Translations under genes and position numbers: made by a program
In this document: one piece after another, positions 55,021 through 63,185 of the stretch
Position numbering within the stretch: the stretch's first letter is position 1
Layout: every line of letters starts with the position of its first letter
From: Micromonospora trifolii
GTDB taxonomy: Bacteria; Actinomycetota; Actinomycetes; Mycobacteriales; Micromonosporaceae
Reading direction: 5' to 3'
NCBI RefSeq assembly: GCF_022229005.1
Contig: NZ_JAKKFD010000001.1
Location: 1 to 64,000, forward strand
Length of the DNA: 64,000 bases
The notes under the pieces: model-generated
Told to the model about the DNA's origin: nothing
Databases searched by the model: none
The model's input: only the letters and a program-made list of their open reading frames with translations

Positions 55021-55256
55021 CGCGCCGGTCGGCTTGGTCGGGAGGCGGGACCGCCCGGCACGGGGGAGCGGGCGGTCCCGTGCGGTGCCGGCAGATCCCG
55101 GGGGACGGGGAGCGGCGCCGCGCTTCACAGTCTGGTGATCAGGCGACTACGGTCGGAAGGGTTTGGCCGCGTCGTCATAGTCGCCCTGTTTTGGGTGGCA
55201 GCGCCGCTGGCGGCCAGCTGGAGATGATCGTCGGCGGGGTGGAGGGCGGGCACGGC

Positions 55257-56069
55257 ATGGCCGATGGACAGATGACGGCGGCGGCGTTCCTGATCGCGGA
55301 GCTGCGCCGGGCGCGGGCTCGGCGTGGCTGGAGTCAGGACGAGCTGGCCAAGGCGGTCAACTACTCGGCGTCGATGGTCAGCGCCGTCGAGCTGGGTCAG
55401 CAGCCGCCCACCGCCAAGTACCTGGAACTCGTCGACCGCGCCCTGGACACCGGCGGCCTCTTCGGCCGCATGTCCACCGAACTGGTCAGCCTGGACCGGG
55501 CACAGCCCTGGCTACGCGGCTGGCAGGCGATCTTCGAGCAGGCGCGCACGGTCCGGTGGTATGAGCCTCGCTACGTGCCCGGACTGTTCCAGACGGAGGA
55601 CTACGCGCGAGCGGTCTTCGAGGCTGGCGGCCTGCTCGCTCCCGAGGAGGTTGACCGGCGACTGGCCGACCGGATGAATCGCCAGGATGTCTTGCACAGT
55701 GAACGTGCGCCGCAGATCGTGGCGGTGCTGGACGAGGCGGTGCTGCGACGACGGGTGGGCGGGCGGAAGGTGATGCGTGACCAGACGCTGCACCTGGCCG
55801 GCATCGCCACCGGGCATCCTCGGGTCCGGCTGCACGTGGTGCCGCGATCCGCTGAGGAGTATCCGGGCCTCGGCGGGCAGTTCGCGCTTGCCGCCCTACC
55901 CGACGGCACGGAACTGGCCTATATGGAGTGCCAGGTTCGCGGCCAGGAGCTGGACCAGCCGCAGGATCTGTTGCGGTTGCAGCGGGTCTGGGAGGCTACC
56001 TTGGGCGAAGCCCTGCCCCCGCAGGCGTCCATTGAATTGATCAGCGAGGTGGCCGAGTCGTGGAGTTGA
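55257..56069 (+). CDS. XRE-family regulator with DUF5753 domain (WhiJ-like)
   Basis: The 270-residue protein has an N-terminal helix-turn-helix (RRARARRGWSQDELAKAVNYSASMVSAVELG, about residues 16-46) and a C-terminal DUF5753 domain (WYEPRYVPGLFQTEDYARAV, PRVRLHVVPRSAEEYPGLGG, MECQVRG). Together with the overlapping DUF397 gene it forms the WhiJ-type pair abundant in streptomycetes and relatives, linked to development and antibiotic control. ATG at 55257 is used; ATGs at 55224 and 55272 are alternatives. Confidence 0.88.
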   Translation: MADGQMTAAAFLIAELRRARARRGWSQDELAKAVNYSASMVSAVELGQQPPTAKYLELVDRALDTGGLFGRMSTELVSLDRAQPWLRGWQAIFEQARTVRWYEPRYVPGLFQTEDYARAVFEAGGLLAPEEVDRRLADRMNRQDVLHSERAPQIVAVLDEAVLRRRVGGRKVMRDQTLHLAGIATGHPRVRLHVVPRSAEEYPGLGGQFALAALPDGTELAYMECQVRGQELDQPQDLLRLQRVWEATLGEALPPQASIELISEVAESWS

Positions 56070-56242
56070 CCGACGCTCGATGGCGTAAGAGCAGCCGCAG
56101 CAACCAGGACAACAACTGCGTCGAGGTGGCGACGAATCTTGGGGACGTGGTCGGGGTGCGAGACAGTAAGGACTCGGACGGGCCCGTGCTCGTTGTCGAC
56201 GCGTACTCCTGGCGGCTCTTCGTGGTCGCGCCCCCGCGCTGA
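56060..56242 (+). CDS. DUF397 small protein, partner of the XRE regulator
   Basis: The 60-residue protein has the DUF397 signature WRKSSRSNQDNNCVEVATN and VGVRDSKDSDGP. Its GTG overlaps the last codons of the XRE gene by 10 bp, so the two are translationally coupled and probably act as one unit. It is a paralog of the orphan DUF397 gene at 37307-37516. Confidence 0.92.
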   Translation: MELTDARWRKSSRSNQDNNCVEVATNLGDVVGVRDSKDSDGPVLVVDAYSWRLFVVAPPR

Positions 56243-56326
56243 CCCGACCGCCTCGCCCGCGACGGCGGTCGGGGTTCCGCGCGTCTGGCCTGGATAAACG
56301 GCTCGACGGGGTCGTGAGCAGACCGG

Positions 56327-56938
56327 ATGATCCGGGCTATGGGTGACGATGGCGCGGGTGTGCCGGCGGGGACCGAGCGGCTGCGGTTGCGGCGGCTGAC
56401 CATTGCCGACGTGGACGCGCTGGTCGAGTTGGACAGCGACCCCGAGGTGATGCGTTTTCTTACCGGTGGTGTGGCGACCTCGCTGGCCACAGTGCGCGAC
56501 GAGCAGTTGCCGAGGCTGCTGGCCCAGTACGACAGGCACCCCGGGCTGGGTCGGTGGGCGGCGCATGATCGGGAGTCCGGCGAGTTCCTGGGCTGGTTCG
56601 CGTTGGACCCGTCGGCGGACGGGACGGAGGCCGAGTTGGGCTACCGGCTGCGCCGCTCGACGTGGGGGCGAAGGCTGGCCACCGAGGGGTCGCGGGCGCT
56701 GGTCCGGTACGCCTTCGACATTGTCGGGGTGCGTCGGGTCTGGGCCGAGACGATGACTGTGAACGAGCGCTCCCGGCGGGTGATGGTGAAGGCCGGGCTG
56801 CACTACGTGCGGACCTTCCACCTCCAGTGGGACCACCCGATTCCGGGCACCGAGCAGGGCGAGGTGGAGTACGAGGTGCGGGCCGAGGAGTGGGCGACCG
56901 TCGGTCAGGAGCGGCCGGCGGCCCGGCGGGCGCGGTAG
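56327..56938 (+). CDS. GNAT-family N-acetyltransferase (RimJ/RimL-like)
   Basis: The 203-residue protein matches the RimJ/RimL group: LRLRRLTIADVDALVELDSDPEVMRFL at the start (residues 19-45), GWFALDPSADGTEAELGYRL, the acetyl-CoA loop RRSTWGRRLATEGSRALVRY and the tail VNERSRRVMVKAGLHYVRTF. The substrate is unknown. Its last 34 bp overlap, tail to tail, the end of the CGNR gene on the other strand. ATG at 56339 is an alternative start. Confidence 0.88.
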   Translation: MIRAMGDDGAGVPAGTERLRLRRLTIADVDALVELDSDPEVMRFLTGGVATSLATVRDEQLPRLLAQYDRHPGLGRWAAHDRESGEFLGWFALDPSADGTEAELGYRLRRSTWGRRLATEGSRALVRYAFDIVGVRRVWAETMTVNERSRRVMVKAGLHYVRTFHLQWDHPIPGTEQGEVEYEVRAEEWATVGQERPAARRAR

Positions 56939-57465
56939 GCGGTCACCGCGGCGCGGTTGCCGCAACCGGCCTCGCAGAACCGCCGGGACCGGTTGCGGGA
57001 CAGGTCGACGACCACGTTGTCGCAGTCCGGGTATTCGCAGATCCGCAGTCGACTCAGCTCGCCGCTACGGACCAGGTCGGCCATCGCCATGGCGGCCTCG
57101 ACAGCGATCCGGGTGGCCAGCGGCGCGTCGCGGGGCACGGCGTGCAGGTGGTACGGCTCGTCGTCGTGCTCGATGAGCTGAGGCAGCGCCTTGTGTTCCA
57201 GCAGCAGGCCGTTGACCACCGCGACGATCTCGGGTGGCTCGGAGTGCCAGATGCGGCGCAGTTGGGGGCGGATCTCCCGGACGGCGTGCAGCTCGGCGTC
57301 GGTGTGCTCGTGCCGGCCGCTGTAGGAGTAGCGGGCGAAGAACGCGTCCAGCGCCGCGATGTCGGGCAGCAACTCACCGTCCCGACCTGCGGTGTTGACC
57401 AGCGCCGCGGCGGCGATCAGCGAACACTCGGTGTCATGAGCGAATAGCAACTTGACTCCTGTCAT
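56905..57465 (-). CDS. CGNR zinc-finger transcriptional regulator
   Basis: The 186-residue protein has an N-terminal ABATE-type stress-sensing domain and a C-terminal treble-clef zinc finger CEYPDCDNVVVD...RRFCEAGCGNRAAV with the CGNR tetrad. Such proteins repress or activate neighbouring genes. It is divergent from an EamA transporter 71 bp away, the common arrangement, and likely controls it. TGTCATG occurs at 57460-57466 over its start and as CATGACA at 57505-57511, a possible operator pair. Confidence 0.88.
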   Translation of the reverse strand: MTGVKLLFAHDTECSLIAAAALVNTAGRDGELLPDIAALDAFFARYSYSGRHEHTDAELHAVREIRPQLRRIWHSEPPEIVAVVNGLLLEHKALPQLIEHDDEPYHLHAVPRDAPLATRIAVEAAMAMADLVRSGELSRLRICEYPDCDNVVVDLSRNRSRRFCEAGCGNRAAVTAYRARRAAGRS

Positions 57466-57536
57466 GGCTTCCGCCTAGCGTCATCAGCACAAGGATAGTT
57501 TGCCCATGACACGGTGCCCATTGCGAGGAGCGCGAC

Positions 57537-58502
57537 ATGCACTCACGACCTGCTGCCGGCGTCGGGTTGGCGCTGCTCTCCGCAGTCACCTTCGCCACCT
57601 CCGGCACCTTCGCGCGATCGCTCATCGAGGCCGGCTGGTCAGCCGAGTCCGCTGTGATCGCCCGCGTCGGCGTGGCCGCCCTGGTGCTGGCGATCCCCGC
57701 CCTGCTGTCGCTGCGGGGCAAATGGCACGTGCTGCGAAGCAACGCCACGGCCATCGGGCTGTTCGGGCTCCTCGGGGTGGCGCTGGCCCAGGTGTGCTTC
57801 TTCAATGCCGTGCGTTACCTGCCGGTCGGTGTCGCGCTGCTGCTGGAATACCTGGGCATCATCCTCGTCGTGGTCTGGATGTGGCTGCGGCACGGGCAGC
57901 CGCCCCGCCGGCTCACCGTCGCCGGGTCGGTGGCCGCGCTGGCCGGGCTGGCGTTCGTGCTCGACCTCGCCGGCACCGCCGACTTCCACCCGGTGGGCGT
58001 GCTCTGGGGGTTGGGCGCGGCGTTCGGCCTGGCCGGATATTTCGTCCTCGCCGGTCGGGTCGACCCCCGGCTGCCCTCGGTCGCCATGGCCAGCGGTGGA
58101 ATGGCCGTCGGCGCCGCAGTGCTGCTCCTCATCGGGCTGACCGGCCTGCTGCCGTTGCACGCCACCTTCGGTGAGGTCACCTTCGCCGGGCAGCCCACCA
58201 GCTGGTTGGTGCCCATCGCCGGGCTGTCGCTGGTGGCCGCCGTCATCGCGTACCTCGCCGGCATCGCCGGCACCCGGATCCTCGGGCCCCGCCTGTCGTC
58301 GTTCGTCGGGCTGACCGAGGTGCTCTTCGCGGTGCTGATCGCCTGGCTGTTCCTGAACGAGCTGCCCACCGGCTGGCAGTTGTTCGGTGGTGCGCTGATC
58401 GTCGCCGGCGTCGCCCTGGTACGCCTCGACGAACTGCGTGGGTCGCCCTCGACGCCCGCGCCGGTCACGCCCGAGCCCGAGTTGGCGCTTGACGGTCGGT
58501 GA
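57537..58502 (+). CDS. EamA/DMT-family transporter
   Basis: The 321-residue inner-membrane protein has ten hydrophobic helices in two EamA halves (about 8-145 and 155-300), for example GLALLSAVTFATSGTFARSLI, VALLLEYLGIILVVVWMWL, FGLAGYFVLAGRV and GLTEVLFAVLIAWLFLNE. Members export amino acids or metabolites; the cargo cannot be read. GAGGAG precedes the ATG at 57537. It is probably regulated by the divergent CGNR gene. A truncated HAD gene starts 15 bp downstream. Confidence 0.9.
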   Translation: MHSRPAAGVGLALLSAVTFATSGTFARSLIEAGWSAESAVIARVGVAALVLAIPALLSLRGKWHVLRSNATAIGLFGLLGVALAQVCFFNAVRYLPVGVALLLEYLGIILVVVWMWLRHGQPPRRLTVAGSVAALAGLAFVLDLAGTADFHPVGVLWGLGAAFGLAGYFVLAGRVDPRLPSVAMASGGMAVGAAVLLLIGLTGLLPLHATFGEVTFAGQPTSWLVPIAGLSLVAAVIAYLAGIAGTRILGPRLSSFVGLTEVLFAVLIAWLFLNELPTGWQLFGGALIVAGVALVRLDELRGSPSTPAPVTPEPELALDGR

Positions 58503-58517
58503 GGTTCGGGGGTCGGT

Positions 58518-58955
58518 GTGCCCTCGCTGGTCGGTGAGTTTCCGGACGTACCACCGGCGCTGGCCGTGCTGCGCAGCCGGTACACGCTGGGCTTCGCCAC
58601 CAACGGCAACAGCCGCGCCGAACGCTGCGGGCTCGCCCGCGGGTTCGCCTTCGAGCTGTACGCGCACGAGAACGGCCTGCCCAAGAAGCCGGCCCCGGAG
58701 TTCTACGCCGCTGTGGTAACGGCGGCCGGGGTGCCGGCCGAGCGGATCGTGTACGTCGGCGGCTTGTGGGAGCACGACGTGGTGGCACCCCAACGGGCCG
58801 GCCTGCGGTCGGTGTGGCTGAACCGGCTCGGCCTGCCTCGCCCCCTCGGCTGCACCCCCGACGCCGAGGTTTCCAGCCTCACCGAGCTGCCGGCCGTTCT
58901 GGCGAATCTCGAACTGGCGGGATTCACGGCCATAACGGGCGCTCAACTGGCGTAA
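58518..58955 (+). pseudogene. Truncated HAD-superfamily hydrolase lacking the nucleophile motif
   Basis: The 145-residue frame shows the later HAD motifs: FATNGNSRAE (motif II, Thr), KKPAPEFY (motif III, Lys) and VYVGGLWEHDVVAPQRAG (motif IV, where GD is GG). The catalytic D-x-D-x-T/V motif I and the cap domain that should precede them are missing; the EamA gene ends directly upstream instead. It cannot act as a normal HAD phosphatase. It is likely a remnant left by a deletion that joined it to the EamA gene, though a shortened protein may still be made from GTG 58518. Confidence 0.75.
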
Positions 58956-59008
58956 TCCGGATCGTTGTTGTGTGATGGCTGCCACGTCCCTCAACGAGAG
59001 GATCCGAT

Positions 59009-60730
59009 GTGGTGAGCAAGCGCTTCACCGCCCGTACTGTCGCGACCGCGGCTGTGCTGGCACTTACGGCTACGGGGTTGGGCGCGCCGGCCAACGCCGC
59101 GCCGAGCGACTCCCGCACCTTCACGGTCGTCGCCGAGGATGGCGTCGCCACCGACACGGCCGTCGCCGCGATCCGGGCAGCTGGCGGCACTGTGGTGTCC
59201 CGGTCCGACGAGGTCGGCATGTTCCAGGTCAGCAGCGACCGGGCCGACTTCGCGACCAGGGCGACCGCCGCGCCGACGCTGATCGGCGCCGCCGAGCAGA
59301 AGGCCATCGGCCGCAAGCCCAAGCTGGACCGGGTCGAGCAGGAGCACCTGCTGGCCGCCGCCGGTGCTCGTGCCGGTGCTGCCGGTGCTGCCAAGAAGGG
59401 CGCCAAGCTCGATCCGCTCGACGACAAGCTGTGGGGCCTGGAGATGATCCGGGCCGACAAGGCCCGCAAGATCGAACCGGGCGACCGTCGGGTGACCGTC
59501 GGCGTACTGGACACCGGCGTCGACGCCAGCAACCCGGACATCGCGCCGAACTTCAACTGGTCGCTGTCGCGCAACTTCGCCCCCGACCTGACCGACGTGG
59601 ACGGCCCCTGCGAGGTGCAGAGCTGCCTCGACCCGGTCGGCACCGACGACGGCGGGCACGGCACCCACGTGGCCGGCACCATCGGCGCTGCGGCCAACGG
59701 CTTCGGCCTCTCCGGCGTCGCCCCGAACGTCTCGCTGGTCGAGCTCAAGGGTGGCCAGGACTCCGGCTACTTCTTCCTCGACCCGGTCGTCAACGCCCTG
59801 GTCTACGCCGGCCGGTCCGGGATCGACGTGGTCAACATGTCGTTCTACGTCGACCCGTGGCTGTACAACTGCACCGCCAACCCGGCCGACTCGCCCGAGG
59901 ACCAGGCCGAGCAGCGGGCCATCATCAAGGCGATGAAGCGGGCGCTGATCTTCGCGCACAACAAGGGCGTCACCCTCGTCGGTGCGCTCGGCAACAACAA
60001 CGAGGACCTGGGCGCACCGCGCACCGACGTCACGAGCCCCGACTATGGTGCCGACCCGTACGACCGCCCGATCGACAACGAGAGCTGCTGGGACCTGCCC
60101 ACCGAGGGCCCGCACGTGATCGGTGTGTCGTCGGTTGGCCCGTCCGGCAAGAAGTCGGACTTCTCCAACTACGGCACCGAGCAGATCTCGGTCGCCGCGC
60201 CGGGAGGTTGGTTCCGGGACGGCTTCGGCACCGACACCCACCGGACCCCGGCCAACATGATCCTCTCCACCTACCCGCTGAAGGTGCTCCAGGAGGAGCC
60301 GATCTCCGCGACCATCCCGGACCCACGGGTGGACGCCGATGGCAACATCGACCCCCGGATCGCCAACGAGGTCTTCAAGCAGTGCAAGGCCAACGGTGAG
60401 TGTGGCTACTACACGTACCTCCAGGGCACCTCGATGGCGTCCCCGCACGCCGCTGGTGTCGCCGCGCTGATCGTCAGCCGGCACGGCAAGGCGCAGGGTC
60501 GGACTGGCTTCGGGATGTCGCCGGACCAGGTCGAGCAGCACCTCTACCGCACGGCCGCCGAGCACGCGTGCCCGGAGCCGCGCCTCCAGCAGTACCGCAA
60601 CGAGGGCCGGGACGAGACCTACGACGCGTACTGCGCCGGTGGGGTCAACTTCAACGGCTTCTACGGCTACGGGATCGTCGACGCCTACGCGGCGGTGAAG
60701 ACCCCGCTCAAGCCGAACGCCCGCCCGTAG
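59009..60730 (+). CDS. Secreted subtilisin-like serine protease (S8)
   Basis: The 573-residue protein has a signal peptide (TVATAAVLALTATGLGAPANA), a propeptide-like inhibitor region (about 35-90), and an S8 catalytic domain with Asp in VGVLDTGVDASNPD, His in DDGGHGTHVAGTIG and Ser in LQGTSMASPHAAGVAAL. Cys pairs in the catalytic domain suggest disulfide stabilisation. It is exported and degrades or matures extracellular proteins. GTG at 59009 or 59012 is the start, with GAGAGG upstream. It stands alone and is followed by a hairpin terminator. Confidence 0.95.
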   Translation: MVSKRFTARTVATAAVLALTATGLGAPANAAPSDSRTFTVVAEDGVATDTAVAAIRAAGGTVVSRSDEVGMFQVSSDRADFATRATAAPTLIGAAEQKAIGRKPKLDRVEQEHLLAAAGARAGAAGAAKKGAKLDPLDDKLWGLEMIRADKARKIEPGDRRVTVGVLDTGVDASNPDIAPNFNWSLSRNFAPDLTDVDGPCEVQSCLDPVGTDDGGHGTHVAGTIGAAANGFGLSGVAPNVSLVELKGGQDSGYFFLDPVVNALVYAGRSGIDVVNMSFYVDPWLYNCTANPADSPEDQAEQRAIIKAMKRALIFAHNKGVTLVGALGNNNEDLGAPRTDVTSPDYGADPYDRPIDNESCWDLPTEGPHVIGVSSVGPSGKKSDFSNYGTEQISVAAPGGWFRDGFGTDTHRTPANMILSTYPLKVLQEEPISATIPDPRVDADGNIDPRIANEVFKQCKANGECGYYTYLQGTSMASPHAAGVAALIVSRHGKAQGRTGFGMSPDQVEQHLYRTAAEHACPEPRLQQYRNEGRDETYDAYCAGGVNFNGFYGYGIVDAYAAVKTPLKPNARP

Positions 60731-60773
60731 CGCACATCGCACTACGGAGGTGGCCCAACCGCCACCACCGTCG

Positions 60774-60804
60774 GGGCCCGGTCGACACCTCGTCGACCGG
60801 GCCC
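60774..60804 (+). terminator. Terminator hairpin after the subtilisin gene
   Basis: A perfect 13-bp stem (GGGCCCGGTCGAC with GTCGACCGGGCCC) and 5-nt loop lie 43 bp after the stop; no T-run. Confidence 0.75.
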
Positions 60805-60856
60805 TGCGGTCGTCCGGGCCCGTTGTCCCGAGCCGCCGCCGCCCGGCGCTCATCAT

Positions 60857-60931
60857 GATCGACTCGGCTTCCTGGAAGGCGCGGTGTTGGTGCCCGAAGG
60901 ATGGCGCGGTTTCCAGGAAACCGAGGTGATC
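60857..60931. repeat. 75-bp intergenic hairpin element
   Basis: Arms 60857-60877 and 60911-60931 pair at 18 of 21 positions around a 33-nt loop. It ends 4 bp before the stop codon of the minus-strand DUF559 gene, so it follows that gene directly. Confidence 0.75.
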
Positions 60932-60935
60932 CTGG

Positions 60936-62138
60936 TCATTTGGACGATCCCTGTCGCCAGCCGCGGCTGACCAGCGCGTCGCGTACCTCACGAAGCACCG
61001 CCGGGAACTCGCCGTGCAGCCGCCGGCTGGTCACGTGCAGGACCAGCCACCCCGCGCCCACCAGCAGATTCAGCCGACGGCGGTCACGGTGCAGCTGCTC
61101 CACGTCGGAGTGCCACGTGCCGTCGTACTCCACCGCCACCCGATATTGCGGCCAGGCCAGGTCGGGGTGCAGAACAACGCCGGTGGGCAGGCGCACCGGA
61201 TGTTGAACGGCTGGGCGCGGCAGCCCACCCAGCACCAACCGCACGCGTAGGTGTGACTCCGGCGGGGACTCGGCGCCGCCGTCGGCCAGGTCGAACACCC
61301 AACGTGCTCGTCGCGCGCCCGGCCGGTCAGCGTTACGGGCAGCCATGGCGGCCAGGGTGTCGCGATCGGCCAGCCCCTGCCCGAGCAGCGAATCGACGAT
61401 GGCGACCGCCCGGACCGGGTCGAGCCAGACAGCCGTCTCCCAGGCGGCCCGGCCGGGGTCTGACCGGGGGATCGGAAGGTCCCGCTCGCTGGGACTGGTC
61501 GCCGCCCACCCATCGCCCCGGCTGGCCGTGACCATGCCCCCTGCTCCGACGGACACCATGGCCGGGCGGGACAGGTGCCGTGCGGGGCGTGGTGACATCC
61601 CGCCGACAGGTGGGCGGCCTGCTCCCTGAGGCCTCGCCGCATCGCGTGGACGTCCAGCGATCAAGGGTCGTCCTGCGTCTGGCGATCGTCCTGCGTCTGG
61701 CGGTCGTCCTGCGTCCGATTGCTGTCCCGTGCCTGCCGGTCGTCGTGTGGTCGGCACCGCCAGCCTGGGGGTCTCACTCGCCGTTAGCGGGGTGATGGCA
61801 TTGACGTGCACGCGGAGGCCGCGCTGTGGGCCGATCCGCAGCGGTCGGGGCACGAGGACGTGCACATCGTCAGTGAAGCTCGCGGCGTGTTGGACGCCGT
61901 GCAGGTAGGCGGCGGACGGGCCGCCGACCATTACTCCGGGCGGTAGCCGGAGGAGGGCGGCGCGACACGCGAGGGCGTGGTCCCGGTCCAGCCGCGAGTC
62001 GGCGTAGATGTCGTGGCGCAACCGCACCCAGGCGGAGTTGCGCAACTGATGTTCGGTGAGCTGGCCGTCCCGGACAGCGTCGGAGCCGCGGAAGACCTGC
62101 CAGGCCAGGGCATCGGGGCGGTGCGGACGTGGTGGCAT
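60936..62138 (-). CDS. DUF559 endonuclease-like protein with AbiEi-like N-terminus
   Basis: The 400-residue protein has an N-terminal region like AbiEi-type winged-helix antitoxins (QLTEHQLRNSAWVRLRHDIYAD, then LALACRAALL-like HALACRAALLRLPPG), a low-complexity linker rich in DAGRP repeats (about residues 140-170) and a C-terminal DUF559/Vsr-like nuclease fold: VVLHPDLAWPQYRVAVEYDG with the Asp and Glu of the PD-(D/E)xK type, and HRDRRRLNLLVGAGWLVLHV. Such fusions are common in actinobacteria; function not established. The linker is encoded by a DNA repeat at about 61650-61720. ATG at 62138 was chosen; two DnaA-box-like sites lie just upstream. Confidence 0.8.
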   Translation of the reverse strand: MPPRPHRPDALAWQVFRGSDAVRDGQLTEHQLRNSAWVRLRHDIYADSRLDRDHALACRAALLRLPPGVMVGGPSAAYLHGVQHAASFTDDVHVLVPRPLRIGPQRGLRVHVNAITPLTASETPRLAVPTTRRPAGTGQQSDAGRPPDAGRSPDAGRPLIAGRPRDAARPQGAGRPPVGGMSPRPARHLSRPAMVSVGAGGMVTASRGDGWAATSPSERDLPIPRSDPGRAAWETAVWLDPVRAVAIVDSLLGQGLADRDTLAAMAARNADRPGARRARWVFDLADGGAESPPESHLRVRLVLGGLPRPAVQHPVRLPTGVVLHPDLAWPQYRVAVEYDGTWHSDVEQLHRDRRRLNLLVGAGWLVLHVTSRRLHGEFPAVLREVRDALVSRGWRQGSSK

Positions 62139-62179
62139 GCCGAGCAGCCTGCCGACCGCGCACCGGGCACCGAAACCCC

Positions 62180-62222
62180 TGTGGACAACCCGGCGTGCGG
62201 GTGCCGCCGGACCTGTGGACAA
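62180..62222. promoter_or_regulatory. Two DnaA-box-like sites upstream of the DUF559 gene
   Basis: TGTGGACAA occurs at 62180-62188 and 62214-62222, 34 bp apart in the same orientation, both exact matches to the actinobacterial DnaA box. They lie 42 and 76 bp before the start of the minus-strand DUF559 gene. Confidence 0.45.
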
Positions 62223-62290
62223 CCACGAATCCGCCTGCCGATCGTGCTATGACACCGGGCCGATCAGGCATCCGGGCCGCCGACGGGTGG

Positions 62291-62367
62291 TGATCCACTC
62301 GCGTTCCTGAAAGTCGGGCGGTCACCGGGCCTGGGACACCGCGACTTCCGTGAACCCGAGTGGATCA
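62291..62367. repeat. 77-bp intergenic hairpin element
   Basis: Arms 62291-62316 and 62342-62367 pair at 22 of 26 positions around a 25-nt loop. It lies 11 bp after the stop of the minus-strand IclR gene, a terminator-like place. Confidence 0.75.
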
Positions 62368-62378
62368 AGGGCGCGGGG

Positions 62379-63122
62379 TCAGCTGAGGGCTGTGGTGATG
62401 GCTCGGGCGGCGGCCAACACCTGGGGGCCGAGCGTGTCGACGTCCAGTGGGGCGAGCGCGACCACGCCGACGCTGGCCTCCAGCCCGGGTACGCCGAGCA
62501 CTGGCGCAGCCACCCCGTACGCCCCGGCCTGCAACTCACCGCTGCTACTCACCGGCTCTGCCACCCCGGCGCGACCGGCCAGGATCGCCCGGCCGGCAGC
62601 TCCCCGCTCCAGTGGATGCCGTGCGCCGGTCCGGTACGCGACGTGGAACGACGTCCAGCTCGGCTCGACCACGGCCAGGGCGACGCCCTCTCCACCTTCG
62701 ACGACGGTCAGATGTGCTGTCGCGCCGGCCTGCTCGGCCAGACGGCGTAGCGCGGGCAGCGCACCCTCGGCGAGCAGCGGCTGGGCCCGTCGGGCCAGGT
62801 GCAGCAACCCGGCACCGAGGCGCAGTCGACCTTCTCCGTCGCGGCGCAGCATTCCGTGCCCGGTCAGCGCGCTGACCAGCCGGTAGACGGCGGCCCGGCC
62901 GATGCCGAGCCGATTGGCGGCCTCGGTGACGGTCAGACCGCCAGAGGCGTCGGCGACCAGGTGCAGCAGTCGCAACCCCCGGTCCAGCGTCTGCGACGTC
63001 TCCCCGCCCCGCCCCGCGACCGCGTCGGCCGGCCGGGTGGCGCGTTCGAAGGCCGGGTCGGCGGGGGCGGTGGGGTTGGCTGGCGGGTCACCGGAGCCAC
63101 CGGAGCGTGCGGTCGCATCCAC
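62379..63122 (-). CDS. IclR-family transcriptional regulator
   Basis: The 247-residue protein has an N-terminal winged HTH ([41 protein letters not shown], cited from about residue 45) and a C-terminal IclR effector domain ([48 protein letters not shown]). The effector is unknown. GTG at 63122 is chosen from the leaderless -10 box 7 bp upstream, leaving a disordered tail of about 40 residues before the HTH. It is divergent from cysS with back-to-back promoters. Confidence 0.9.
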   Translation of the reverse strand: MDATARSGGSGDPPANPTAPADPAFERATRPADAVAGRGGETSQTLDRGLRLLHLVADASGGLTVTEAANRLGIGRAAVYRLVSALTGHGMLRRDGEGRLRLGAGLLHLARRAQPLLAEGALPALRRLAEQAGATAHLTVVEGGEGVALAVVEPSWTSFHVAYRTGARHPLERGAAGRAILAGRAGVAEPVSSSGELQAGAYGVAAPVLGVPGLEASVGVVALAPLDVDTLGPQVLAAARAITTALS

Positions 63123-63129
63123 GCCTGGC

Positions 63130-63135
63130 AGCGTA
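63130..63135 (-). promoter_or_regulatory. -10 hexamer TACGCT, leaderless iclR-type gene promoter
   Basis: On the minus strand TACGCT is followed by 7 bp and the GTG at 63122. Confidence 0.55.
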
Positions 63136-63173
63136 CGACCCGGCACCGGCGGACCCGGACAGGCACGGACAGC

Positions 63174-63179
63174 TACCCT
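63174..63179 (+). promoter_or_regulatory. -10 hexamer TACCCT, leaderless cysS promoter
   Basis: TACCCT is followed by 6 bp and the cysS GTG at 63186. The IclR promoter lies 39 bp away on the other strand. Confidence 0.6.
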
Positions 63180-63185
63180 TGTACG

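Noticed and set aside
58991..60991. 666-residue open frame antisense to the subtilisin gene
   Set aside because: Shadow frame of the S8 protease; no recognisable domain.
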